Positions 44,141 to 52,533 of a DNA stretch of 64,000 nt are shown in pieces. The stretch is taken from assembly GCF_943192995.1 (NCBI RefSeq), contig NZ_CALPCP010000016.1, forward strand, positions 1 through 64,000. The letters run 5' to 3'. A program made the position numbers and the translations under genes. The stretch is from Flintibacter muris (GTDB taxonomy: Bacteria; Bacillota; Clostridia; Oscillospirales; Oscillospiraceae). The first letter of the stretch is position 1. Each line of letters starts with the position of its first letter. A model generated the notes under the pieces. The model ran no database searches. It was given only the letters and a program-made list of their open reading frames with translations, and was not told the DNA's origin.

Positions 44141-44169
44141 TCCATTTCACGAACAAGGAGGTGAACAAA

Positions 44170-44487
44170 GTGAGCAAGGAATTGACCTACATCATCTCAC
44201 CCTATGCGGGGGATATCGAGGCCAATGTGGCATTTGCGATTCGCTGTTGCCGGAAGGCCATTCAGCAGGGACATACCCCTATCGCTGTCCATCTGCTCTA
44301 TCCACAGATCCTGAACGACCAGAATCCGGTCGAGCGGGAAAAGGGGCTGGAGCTGGGGCTGAATATCCTACGGCACTGCGCTGCCGCTTGGGTATGCGGG
44401 ACCAGGATTAGCCATGGTATGGCAGGTGAGATCCAGGCAGCACAACAACTGAACATTCCAATTCAATATTTGGAGGAAATCGAATGA
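44170..44487 (+). CDS. DUF4406/DUF7768-like nucleotide-binding-fold protein
   Basis: A 105-residue Rossmann-like protein: YIISPYAGDIEANVAFAIRC, then AVHLLYPQIL, WVCGTRISHGMAGEI and AQQLNIPIQYL. GTG start with AAGGAGG eight bases upstream. Coupled by ATGA to the next gene. Related proteins are common in phages and ICEs and may be nucleoside-related (SLOG/TIR-like) enzymes; not certain. Confidence 0.75.
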   Translation: MSKELTYIISPYAGDIEANVAFAIRCCRKAIQQGHTPIAVHLLYPQILNDQNPVEREKGLELGLNILRHCAAAWVCGTRISHGMAGEIQAAQQLNIPIQYLEEIE

Positions 44488-44681
44488 AACAGCTTGGAAA
44501 TTTAGCGATTATCTGCGCACAGCGTCAATCGGTACTGCTGCATATTCAGGACGGTATGGTATCTGTCTTTGTGGGTGAGGGTCCGGACAGAGATGTCCTC
44601 AGCACCCGATGGGAAAATGACGCAGAAATCAGCCGCATAATCTATGAACTCAACTTTGGGAAGCATAAGGCCCAGCGATAA
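44484..44681 (+). CDS. Small element protein (65 aa)
   Basis: A 65-residue protein with a beta-rich pattern (LLHIQDGMVSVFVGEG); no family recognised. Starts inside the stop of the preceding gene (ATGA), so translation is coupled. Confidence 0.65.
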   Translation: MKQLGNLAIICAQRQSVLLHIQDGMVSVFVGEGPDRDVLSTRWENDAEISRIIYELNFGKHKAQR

Positions 44682-44696
44682 GGAGAGAAGTTTCAT

Positions 44697-45475
44697 ATGA
44701 AGGCAGTCTGGATGAAGCGCATAAACAGGTATGGCAGGAATCGGACGAACTGTGGAAGGCGGTTGAAACCGCACACAACGGCCGGGTCTGTCGGCACCAG
44801 AGCCGCTACGGTCGGACAAGCAAAGCCTGGACGACCTATTACAGCCCAATGGAGTGTGCCAGACTGTGGCCCAGCTGCAGCCACTGCAGCGTTTTGGAGA
44901 AGGACCTGGCGCCACAGAAGGGGAATGTCTTCTATGACGTGCGAAAGACCTGGACAGAAAAGGGGATCGGCATGTTCCCGGACGAGGAGCGGGTCAGTAT
45001 CGAAAAGGGCTGTAAACTGCTGGAGAAAACGGTGTCCATGACCATCTGTGAGGCCATCATACAGTACGGCCGGCGGGACGCGGAGCAACGTGCCTTGGAC
45101 CGCTATCGGAGAACTATGTTTTTTGATCCGACGTTGAAAATTGAGATTCTGAACCTGCGGGCCGCCCGAATGGATACCAGGGACATCCTTCAGGATCTTC
45201 AGGACGTAGCCAACGGTATTCAAGTAACCCATGCGGCAGACAGCCTGAAGGCGGCCAAGGCCCAGAAAAAGGCGCGACGGGAGGCTGCAAAAAAGCAGCG
45301 AATCCGCAAGGTAGAACAAATGTTGTTAACCCACGGCTGGAACGGCCTGGACGATCTTTGGCGCCGCCGGGCAGAGAAACTGCTGGATGACCAGCGGATT
45401 GATGAACTGCATCTGCAGTGGAAGGCGGCACAAGCGCAGACGCCTCTGGAGGAAACACAGATCAGACTGTTTTGA
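44697..45475 (+). pseudogene. Element protein with a one-base lesion at its start
   Basis: Clear coding runs from 44669 to 45475 in one frame (EGSLDEAHKQVWQESDELW..., MECARLWPSCSHC, then a helical basic region AKAQKKARREAAKKQRIRK), but no start codon exists in that frame before ATG 44849. ATG 44697, with AGGAGAG upstream, is off by one; restoring a single G (ATG-GAA-GGC) would join it and give a 259-residue protein. Either the base was lost or missed. The Cys pairs (CSHC) suggest zinc binding. Confidence 0.7.
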
Positions 45476-45492
45476 AGGAGTGTGATAGATCA

Positions 45493-46296
45493 TTGGAAAA
45501 ACAAAACGATAATCGGGACCAGATCATCCGCAAAGATGCCCGGAACTGTTTCGTGGAGGTCAAGAACGACTGTTTCCATCTGGACAAGGTACATCTGCAG
45601 TTTGTGGCCTATGACAAGTCCCGTCCGGCTGGACAGCGGTACACCAGCAATATCCATATCTATATTGATGTGCCGCAGTTTCTGGCTTTGGCGCAGGAGG
45701 CTGCCAACGGCAGTCTTCATATGCGTATGCAGCAGTATAAGAATGAGCGAAAGTCAGATGCGCTCTATGAGCACTTGGGTGGAACCTCTGCCAAGCGGCT
45801 GGCCTACTACGGCAAGTCCCGGCCTGACGGCAAAAGCCTGTCCCGAGTCGTCAAACTTACTACGGCAGAGAAGTCTGACTATTTCCTTACTGCTGACAGC
45901 GGTCCGGGAGAGGAAAACAAGACCGGCCTGATCGTTCCCCGGTTTGGCAAGTCGCCAGAGCAGCATGTATCGGTGGTCCTCACCTGGCGGCAGCTCAACG
46001 AACTGTTGTTTACCACAGCAGCCCACTATAAGGCATGGCTGTCAGCCAGATATATGGCGGACTGGACCGCGATCCACGCGCCTCGGTTTGAGGAGGGGGG
46101 ACAGCGAAAGGGCCAGAAACGCCAGGAAGCTGCATCAGAGGCTTCTCCGGCGCGTCAGCCTGGTCCTCCCCCGGCAGCGCCGCCGCCTGCACCGACCGCA
46201 GCCCCAACGCAAGCCCCCGGTTTCGGCAGTGCTTTTGGCAGTGTTTATGGCAGTACAGGTGGCAGTGGTCAAGCCGATGACAGGCGGATGTTTTAG
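45493..46296 (+). CDS. Element protein with Pro/Ala/Gly-rich tail
   Basis: A 267-residue protein with a compact N-terminal domain (about 1-200, NCFVEVKNDCFHLDKVHLQF and VVLTWRQLNELLFTTAAHY) and a low-complexity tail rich in P, A and G ending FGSVYGSTGGSGQADDRRMF. TTG start preferred, AAGGAG upstream. The tail resembles SSB tails. Possibly a single-strand- or recombination-associated factor; inference only. Confidence 0.6.
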   Translation: MEKQNDNRDQIIRKDARNCFVEVKNDCFHLDKVHLQFVAYDKSRPAGQRYTSNIHIYIDVPQFLALAQEAANGSLHMRMQQYKNERKSDALYEHLGGTSAKRLAYYGKSRPDGKSLSRVVKLTTAEKSDYFLTADSGPGEENKTGLIVPRFGKSPEQHVSVVLTWRQLNELLFTTAAHYKAWLSARYMADWTAIHAPRFEEGGQRKGQKRQEAASEASPARQPGPPPAAPPPAPTAAPTQAPGFGSAFGSVYGSTGGSGQADDRRMF

Positions 46297-46376
46297 TGGT
46301 ATACTCATATTGTCCATCCTTGTGCAAGCAGCTGGCCAACAGGCCGGAAAAGCAACTTGATAAGGAGTGGATCACA

Positions 46377-46715
46377 ATGAAATTTTGTCCCTATTGCGGC
46401 GCTCCCCTTTCGGGGGGCGCCGCTTCTTTCTGCCCTGAGTGCGGGAAATCGCTGCGCATAGAGAAAGCAGCAGGCACCCGGCGGCGGAAAAAGCGTCCCC
46501 CGCAACAAAAATCCAGACAAGCGCCCCATCACAGGTCCAGACCCATCAACCCAATGGATGTAAATTATGATGGCTACTATGATGACATACAGCCTATTGA
46601 TTCCGGTGCTCGCGGCGAGGGAATGGATCCCGAACTGGTCAAACAAATCGCGCTGGTCATTCTTGGCGCGGTTGGGGCTATTATTCTGGCGGTCACCTTA
46701 ATGATGCTGTTGTAA
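46377..46715 (+). CDS. Zinc-ribbon membrane protein
   Basis: A 112-residue protein: double CxxC zinc ribbon at the start (CPYCGAPLSGGAASFCPECG), basic linker, and a C-terminal membrane helix (VILGAVGAIILAVTLMMLL). AAGGAG nine bases before the ATG. Confidence 0.8.
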   Translation: MKFCPYCGAPLSGGAASFCPECGKSLRIEKAAGTRRRKKRPPQQKSRQAPHHRSRPINPMDVNYDGYYDDIQPIDSGARGEGMDPELVKQIALVILGAVGAIILAVTLMMLL

Positions 46716-46769
46716 TTTTGCCGGTTGGAGCGTGTAATAAGGGCAAATAAGCAAATTGAGGTGATTGAT

Positions 46770-47330
46770 ATGATATATCTCTCGAAAGGAGAGCTGACAC
46801 GGTCCCGCAGGACCGGGCTTGACTATGTATCTCATTGCGGCTGTGTCTATGCACTGGGACCGGAGCTGGCTGGACTCTGGAAAAAGGCGAGACTCCGTCC
46901 ACAGCCGGTTCCGGAGGGCAAGGAGCAGGCGGTCAGGCGGATGGAGGGCAGCGGCCTGGTCATTACCACCGAGGAAACGGGAACTCTGGCCGCCTATCGG
47001 CTCCTGACCGGCTGTGTCATTTGCCCCAACAGCAGGAAATGGACAGACTGCTTTCTGTCCAAACCGATCCGGCGTGTCTGGAAATGGATCACCGAGGCGG
47101 GGCTGCGGCTGACGGCGAGTGAGCTGATTCGGCTGGAGGAACAAAGGGTACAGCCGACCTCCGCACTTTTAGGCGAGGACGGCAGACAGAGGCTGACAGA
47201 GATGATCTACTTTGCAGAGACAATTCCGGACGGTATTTTGGAGACTTTGATGGAACACTCGCCTGCCCGTGACACCGTAATAGGCGCCCTGCTGGAGCTG
47301 CTGCGCACACGGCGCCTACTGCTGATTTGA
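46770..47330 (+). CDS. DUF5697-like protein
   Basis: A 186-residue protein starting IYLSKGELTRSRRTGLDYV. The layout resembles DUF5697 proteins of ICEs, with winged-helix-like segments. GAGGTG six bases before ATG 46770. Overlaps no neighbour but is in the same operon. Confidence 0.55.
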   Translation: MIYLSKGELTRSRRTGLDYVSHCGCVYALGPELAGLWKKARLRPQPVPEGKEQAVRRMEGSGLVITTEETGTLAAYRLLTGCVICPNSRKWTDCFLSKPIRRVWKWITEAGLRLTASELIRLEEQRVQPTSALLGEDGRQRLTEMIYFAETIPDGILETLMEHSPARDTVIGALLELLRTRRLLLI

Positions 47331-47341
47331 AGGAGGAGCTT

Positions 47342-47800
47342 ATGGAACGCACACAGATTCCAATGCCGCTGCAGGCACAGATTTTGATGCGGTTGGCGCT
47401 GGCCGCGTGCTCACTGATTGCGGGGAATGTTCTCCTGGTTTTCTTCACTATGACAATCGCTGCGCCTCTTTTCCTTCTGTCCCTGCTGGCAGCGGTCAGC
47501 GGGGGACATCTCTATCAGGTGGTTGTGCGAGGACACTATCTGTGTCTTACTGGCATCGTGGTGCGTGTGGAGCGCACCATGGCTCTGCGCCGTCCGAAGG
47601 CCATACTGATGGAAGCGGAAGGGACGGCTCTGAGGGTTGTACTGCGAAACCGCCACAAGATACCGGCTGAGGGACATCAGATCACATTTTATATCCAGGA
47701 CAGTACCCCCATCTATGAGTGGAAGGGAATGCACCTGCTTGGCTCCTATCTAGCGGTAACAGATGGACCTCCAGATAAATCTGCATCCAGTAAGTCCTGA
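47342..47800 (+). CDS. Two-helix membrane protein
   Basis: A 152-residue protein with two consecutive membrane helices (LALAACSLIAGNVLLVFFTM and LFLLSLLAAVSGGHLYQVVV) followed by a beta-rich cytoplasmic domain (YLCLTGIVVRVERTM). AGGAGG upstream. Coupled to the next gene by TGATG. Confidence 0.65.
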   Translation: MERTQIPMPLQAQILMRLALAACSLIAGNVLLVFFTMTIAAPLFLLSLLAAVSGGHLYQVVVRGHYLCLTGIVVRVERTMALRRPKAILMEAEGTALRVVLRNRHKIPAEGHQITFYIQDSTPIYEWKGMHLLGSYLAVTDGPPDKSASSKS

Positions 47801-48675
47801 TGGTCTATCACATTTTTCAATACTGCATTGAAGGTATCTGGTATCGTGATTCCCAGGTCTTTTCCGATGCACAGTTTGACTCCATCATGAACAGGCTGGA
47901 GTGGCGTATGCCTTCCGGCATGAGAGCATTCCATTTTGGATCGCCAGGGCCTGGATACTATCCCTTGGACAATCCCGTTGTGCTGCACCGCCCGGTTCTG
48001 CCTTTGGACCCAGCGGCGTTGGTCATGGGGGAGCTTGGGTATCAAGCTAGTCTGAACGATAGATATACTCGCCAGCGCATCCCTGTCATACATCGAATTG
48101 GACGTTTCGTGATATGCGGCAGCCAGGATATATGGCCCTGTTTTCGTTATGTGGATGGGAAACGGTATGCGCTTATTTCTGAACTGCGGATTGTCCCTCT
48201 GTCGTTTCGTGCAGCCAGGGAATATGTCCAGCGTTATCACCGCCACAATGAGGCTCCACAGGGCCATAAATTTTCTGTTGGCCTGATTTCTTCAAATGAA
48301 AGCAGATATGCAGGCGTTGCTATCGCCAGTATTCCCAAAGCGCGGCATCTCAACGATGGGTTCACCCTGGAAATCAACCGTGTATGCTGTGATTCCGCCT
48401 ATTTCAATGCCTGCAGCAAGCTGTATGGAGCAGCCGTTAAGGCGGGGAGAGCAATGGGCTATACTCGATTTATTACTTATACGCTTCCAGAGGAAGGAGG
48501 CAGCAGTGTAAAAGCTGCTGGCTTCCATTTGGATGGAATCGTTCCAGAACGAAAAGATGGCTGGCACCGGAATAACCGCCGCCGCAACATTCCCAGCCGC
48601 ACACCGGCAGGGCCTAAGCTCAGGTGGGTTCTTGACACCCGGCCCACACAGGACCATGGTAACTGCGATGAATAG
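47800..48675 (+). CDS. XF1762-like acetyltransferase-fold protein with N-terminal domain
   Basis: A 291-residue protein. Residues about 125-290 match the XF1762 phage/element family: VPLSFRAAREYVQRYHRHN, GHKFSVGLI, LEINRVCCDS and a basic tail (RNNRRRNIPSRTP). Residues 1-120 form an extra domain with IFQYCIEGIWYRDSQVF. Start overlaps the preceding stop. Confidence 0.7.
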   Translation: MVYHIFQYCIEGIWYRDSQVFSDAQFDSIMNRLEWRMPSGMRAFHFGSPGPGYYPLDNPVVLHRPVLPLDPAALVMGELGYQASLNDRYTRQRIPVIHRIGRFVICGSQDIWPCFRYVDGKRYALISELRIVPLSFRAAREYVQRYHRHNEAPQGHKFSVGLISSNESRYAGVAIASIPKARHLNDGFTLEINRVCCDSAYFNACSKLYGAAVKAGRAMGYTRFITYTLPEEGGSSVKAAGFHLDGIVPERKDGWHRNNRRRNIPSRTPAGPKLRWVLDTRPTQDHGNCDE

Positions 48676-48679
48676 CATA

Positions 48680-48845
48680 TTGACCTTCTGGAATAATCAT
48701 GCTATAATCAAAACAATAGTTACCGTGTTTTCTTTAGAAAACAAAGTTACCGTGTTTCAGAGTGTCAAATGGCGCTATTGCGCTGTTTGGCACTTTTTTT
48801 GTTTTCTGCCCGCGAAAATGCGGGTTGAAATAAATTATTTCAACG
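48680..48845 (+). promoter_or_regulatory. Attenuator leader C (upstream of ssb)
   Basis: TTGACC (48680-48685), 17 bases, TATAAT (48703-48708). The 13-mer AGTTACCGTGTTT occurs twice (48718-48730, 48745-48757). Terminator stem 48761-48775/48780-48794 with T7. Hairpin 2 CCCGC/GCGGG (48809-48824), followed by TTGAAATAAATTATTTCAA palindrome. Differs in sequence from A and B but has the same order of parts. Confidence 0.75.
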
Positions 48846-48879
48846 GCAGGGAAGGACCTGCAGAAAGGGGCATCACATC

Positions 48880-49431
48880 ATGCTGAAACTAATCATCACA
48901 GAGGCCGTTGTCTCCAAGGGGTATAACGACGACCCCGCCGTCCGCTATTTTAGTAGCAATAGCGAAAACGCCGGGCAGGTTGCCAACTTCCGGATCGGGA
49001 AACGGGTCTACGACAGCAAGGCGGAGAAAAACCACCGCTGGCTCAACTTTACCGTCAAGGCGTTCGGGGATATGTGCGAGCGCGTCAAGCGCATGAAGCT
49101 CAAGGAGGGCTCGTACATCAACATCATCGCCCGCTATGACGAGGAGACCTGGGAGACCAAGGACACCCATGAGACCCGGACGGGTGTGGTTCTGTACCTG
49201 GACGAGATCGAGTATGCCAGCAGCGGCAATGGCCAGAAGAACGGACAGACCAGCTCCGACGGCACGGCTCCCCAGGGTGGTGGCGCACCGGCTCCGCAGA
49301 GTGGCGCCCCTGCGCCTCAGTCCCAGCCGCAGGGCCATCCCCAAGGCCAGACTCCTCCGGCTCCCGATCCTATGCCCGGAGGTTTTACTGGGTATGAGAG
49401 CTTCGGCGATGCGGGAAATCCTTTCTTTTAA
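48880..49431 (+). CDS. ssb: Single-stranded DNA-binding protein
   Basis: A 183-residue SSB: OB fold (1-105) with NFRIGKRVYDSKAEKNHRWLNF and the KLKEGSYINIIARYDEETWE strands, then a Gly/Pro/Gln-rich tail and the C-terminal GNPFF, comparable to the acidic IPF tip of canonical SSB. Used in plasmid/ICE replication or recombination. First gene after leader C. Confidence 0.9.
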   Translation: MLKLIITEAVVSKGYNDDPAVRYFSSNSENAGQVANFRIGKRVYDSKAEKNHRWLNFTVKAFGDMCERVKRMKLKEGSYINIIARYDEETWETKDTHETRTGVVLYLDEIEYASSGNGQKNGQTSSDGTAPQGGGAPAPQSGAPAPQSQPQGHPQGQTPPAPDPMPGGFTGYESFGDAGNPFF

Positions 49432-49467
49432 GCAGCTTCCTATAGGGGCCAAATGAATATCAGGCGT

Positions 49468-49517
49468 AAAAGGCGCACAGTTCGTGGTAACACATCCGCG
49501 GTCTGTGCGCCTTTTTT
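49468..49517 (+). terminator. Intrinsic terminator after ssb
   Basis: Stem AAAAGGCGCACAG/CTGTGCGCC with T6. No promoter is visible between it and the genes that follow, so they depend on read-through or antitermination. Confidence 0.85.
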
Positions 49518-49531
49518 GCGTTTAAGGGGGG

Positions 49532-49885
49532 ATGTGTTTGCGTAACCAAGCATTTCAAGCAAGAACTGAGACAGAGAAGCGGAGAAAGTTGGAAGTCGTA
49601 TTGAGACAACTGACCGGAAATTACCTGACAGCCCAACAACGACAGTTGATCAGTCACATGGTAGGCTGCGGACAGCAATACAACTTCCGGCTGTGCCAGG
49701 AATCCGGGATGCCAGACGTTATGGACGACCAAGCTGTAGTCCGCCCTATTTTCGGTGATGCAGCGGACGGGGTCAACGGTCCGGCTGCGGTTCTCGTTCG
49801 TACCACTGATCAGGGAGAAGTGTCCAACACAATTTATATCTATCTGCCAATACCGAGGGAGGAAAAAAGGGATGACACCCGATAA
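49532..49885 (+). CDS. Uncharacterised element protein
   Basis: A 117-residue protein with an N-terminal helix rich in R/K (RTETEKRRKLEVVLRQL) and a beta-rich second half (VSNTIYIYLPIP). ATG 49532 sits one base from a GGGGGG tract; TTG 49538 has better spacing. No domain recognised. Confidence 0.55.
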   Translation: MCLRNQAFQARTETEKRRKLEVVLRQLTGNYLTAQQRQLISHMVGCGQQYNFRLCQESGMPDVMDDQAVVRPIFGDAADGVNGPAAVLVRTTDQGEVSNTIYIYLPIPREEKRDDTR

Positions 49886-50615
49886 GAAGAAACACCTGCT
49901 CCATGACATACTGACTGTGATCATGCTGCTCGCAGTCCTGCTCACCATTGTCCGGCTTTGGCCGCTTCTGCTGCTACTGCTGATCGGTCTGATCGCCTAC
50001 GCCTTATGGGTGCTTTTCCATGTGGCCAGGCAGCCGGTCAAGACTGAGCCTGTTCCGCTGCTAATGCTGCCTGCGCCAGTAACGGAGCAATCAATTCTGG
50101 CTGCGGCGTTTGGCCTGCTGCAACGGAAGATCACAGAGCAGGTTGCCATGCGGTATCCGGATGCCAGATGGGTATGGAGTATGTCAAATGCTTTCGATCA
50201 GTTTGCTGCCGGACAGCCTTTAACAATTCTGCTCAATGGCGCTGGCGGTTACCAGAGAGCAACTGTGTGGGTCCAAAATCTCCAATTTGCCGGCCTGGTC
50301 TACACGACCATATCGGCTGCCAACCCTGAGCAACCTGCCGAAAAGGCCTCTGAGCAAGAGGAGCCGCCCGCAGAAGCGAAAGAGGTTGATTATGGACTGC
50401 TGTCCTTTGAATGGGTAGAAGCCAATATGCAGCGGCTGAACGCACTGAACAATGAGGCCGTTGCTGCGGGTCAGGACGGGTTCCGCATCTCCGCAGAGGA
50501 ACTGCCTCACGGGGACAGTTGGCCAACGCTATGTGCCGAACTGGTTCGCAACGGGTTCACGGCAGCAGAACCGATGGCTGACGGAATCCATGTCAAAATC
50601 AAAATAACAGAATAG
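49872..50615 (+). CDS. Membrane-anchored element protein
   Basis: A 247-residue protein with two adjacent membrane helices near the N-terminus (about 15-45, LTVIMLLAVLLTIVRLWPLL and LLLIGLIAYALWVLF) and a cytoplasmic remainder with a Glu/Pro/Ala-rich stretch (EQPAEKASEQEEPPAEAKE). Overlaps the previous gene. Precedes the MoxR ATPase. Confidence 0.6.
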   Translation: MTPDKKKHLLHDILTVIMLLAVLLTIVRLWPLLLLLLIGLIAYALWVLFHVARQPVKTEPVPLLMLPAPVTEQSILAAAFGLLQRKITEQVAMRYPDARWVWSMSNAFDQFAAGQPLTILLNGAGGYQRATVWVQNLQFAGLVYTTISAANPEQPAEKASEQEEPPAEAKEVDYGLLSFEWVEANMQRLNALNNEAVAAGQDGFRISAEELPHGDSWPTLCAELVRNGFTAAEPMADGIHVKIKITE

Positions 50616-50630
50616 GAGCGTGATTTACAA

Positions 50631-52493
50631 ATGAGTTCAAAACTGTTCGTATTTGACCGCCCCCTGCCTACGCCATTTGATAAGGGTGGGAAGAAAGTCA
50701 AGGTGTCGTCCACCTATGGGGATGGCACAGAGGCCACGCTGAGCAACACTGTTGTGAAAGCTGTGCTGGCGTACTGTGCCTGCAAGGATGGCTCCAAGCC
50801 TGGCGCCGTGGGAACCTGCAGAAGCAAGGGTGTTGCCGAGTACAAGTCGGCCTCCGGTGCGGATGCCTACCACCTGGCGGTCTATGACCCTAGGAACGGG
50901 ACCGTGCTGGCCAGCAAGTATGACAGCAACACCGAGATGATGGAAACCTATTCCGTGGGGAAACGCGGTCAGGATGGTGCCGCCATAGTGCTGGCCATGA
51001 TCCCCGCCCTTGCAGCTGACAAGGAATTTGGGGATAACCTGGACGCCTTCATGTCGGAGTATCAGGGCTCCTTTTCTGATTTGAAAAAGGCCACTGATTT
51101 GCTGGCGATCCTCTGCGACAACGTCTATCGCCGTGTGAGCGATAAAACCTGTCCCGCACATCTGCCAGTCAATATCGACAACTCTGGAAATGTGATGCGG
51201 GTCTCTCCGACTCATCTGGACTCCGGTAGTTTTGCGCCCAACCAAGTACTGGCGGGTGAGTTTACCATCCTGGCCCACATCGGAGAAACGGTTGTTCTGG
51301 AGCCCCAAAAGGCAGTTCCACATAGCGATTTTGTCGGCAAATATGCGCTGGACCCCAGCCGCAGCCTCACTGTCTATGAGGAGTCTCTAGTCCCCAACTT
51401 GGCGCCATGGTATGTCCTGCCGGAGGAGGTGGTCAGTATCTGTGCCCACGCCCAGAAGTCCACTGAAAAATCCTTGCCCATGCGCAATTTTCTGCTTCGT
51501 GGTCCGGCCGGAACTGGCAAGACCGAGGGAGCCAAGGCGATTGCCGCAGGCCTGCACCTGCCCTATGTGAAATACACCTGTTCGGCCAATACCGAGGTCT
51601 ACGACTTCATCGGTCAGGTTTTCCCAGATACCAACGGCCCCTCCACCGGGGACGCAGATCTGGACCGGGAGCGGCAGGAACTAAAAGAGATGGGCGGCAT
51701 CACCTTTGAGAATGTCAAAAAGCTGATGAACCTGCCCGGCCTGGATGATATGGACTATGACCCGGAGGGCACCTATAAGTTGCTCACTGGCCACGCCAAA
51801 GCTGGCGCGACCTCGCAGGACTGCATGGCGGAGGTAATGGGCCGGGTGACGGACAAGATCCAGAAGCTGTGTTCGGTCAAACCTGAGACGGCAAATGCCG
51901 GACAGACCTACACCTATATGGAAACGGACTTTATCCGAGCCCTGAAGTATGGCTACCTGGTGGAAATCCAGGAGCCGACCACGATCATGCAGCCCGGTGT
52001 GCTGGTGGGCCTGAACTCCCTGCTGGAGCAGAACGGCACTATTACACTGCCTACCGGCGAGGTCATCCGGCGGCACCCTGATGCTGTGGTGGTCGTAACC
52101 ACCAATGTCAGCTATGAGGGGTGCCGGGGTATGAACCAGTCGGTATTGGACCGCATGAACCTGACGCAAGACATTGAACTTCCCGCGCCGGAGATTATGG
52201 CCCAGCGTGCTATGAGCGTCACCGGCTGCGAGGATGACTTCATGGTTTCAAAAATGGTGCAGGTAGTCAACGATATGGCTGACTTCTGCCGCAAAAACGG
52301 CATCTCCGATGGCAGCTGCGGAATGCGCAGCCTGATCGACTGGATTATGAGCACTGAGATCACTGGCGACCCCCACATCTCGGCCATGTATACCATCATC
52401 AGCAAAGCCACCGCAGACGAGGAGGACCGGGCCGCCATCGTCACCTCTGTTTTGGAGCCCATTTTCGCGCCTAAGCGGAAAAAGGCGGTTTGA
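50631..52493 (+). CDS. MoxR-like AAA+ ATPase
   Basis: A 620-residue protein; the C-terminal half is a MoxR/CobS-type AAA+ domain with Walker A GPAGTGKTEGAKAIA (about 290-304), an inserted helical loop, pre-sensor segment VLVGLNSLLEQNG and sensor 1 VVVVTTNVSYEGCRG. The N-terminal 280 residues are unlike usual MoxR proteins. It precedes a VWA protein, the standard partner of MoxR chaperones (cobaltochelatase CobS/CobT, RavA/ViaA). Confidence 0.88.
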   Translation: MSSKLFVFDRPLPTPFDKGGKKVKVSSTYGDGTEATLSNTVVKAVLAYCACKDGSKPGAVGTCRSKGVAEYKSASGADAYHLAVYDPRNGTVLASKYDSNTEMMETYSVGKRGQDGAAIVLAMIPALAADKEFGDNLDAFMSEYQGSFSDLKKATDLLAILCDNVYRRVSDKTCPAHLPVNIDNSGNVMRVSPTHLDSGSFAPNQVLAGEFTILAHIGETVVLEPQKAVPHSDFVGKYALDPSRSLTVYEESLVPNLAPWYVLPEEVVSICAHAQKSTEKSLPMRNFLLRGPAGTGKTEGAKAIAAGLHLPYVKYTCSANTEVYDFIGQVFPDTNGPSTGDADLDRERQELKEMGGITFENVKKLMNLPGLDDMDYDPEGTYKLLTGHAKAGATSQDCMAEVMGRVTDKIQKLCSVKPETANAGQTYTYMETDFIRALKYGYLVEIQEPTTIMQPGVLVGLNSLLEQNGTITLPTGEVIRRHPDAVVVVTTNVSYEGCRGMNQSVLDRMNLTQDIELPAPEIMAQRAMSVTGCEDDFMVSKMVQVVNDMADFCRKNGISDGSCGMRSLIDWIMSTEITGDPHISAMYTIISKATADEEDRAAIVTSVLEPIFAPKRKKAV

Positions 52494-52533
52494 ACGGTAT
52501 CGCTATTAAAAATAGAAGGGAGGTTCTTTACTC

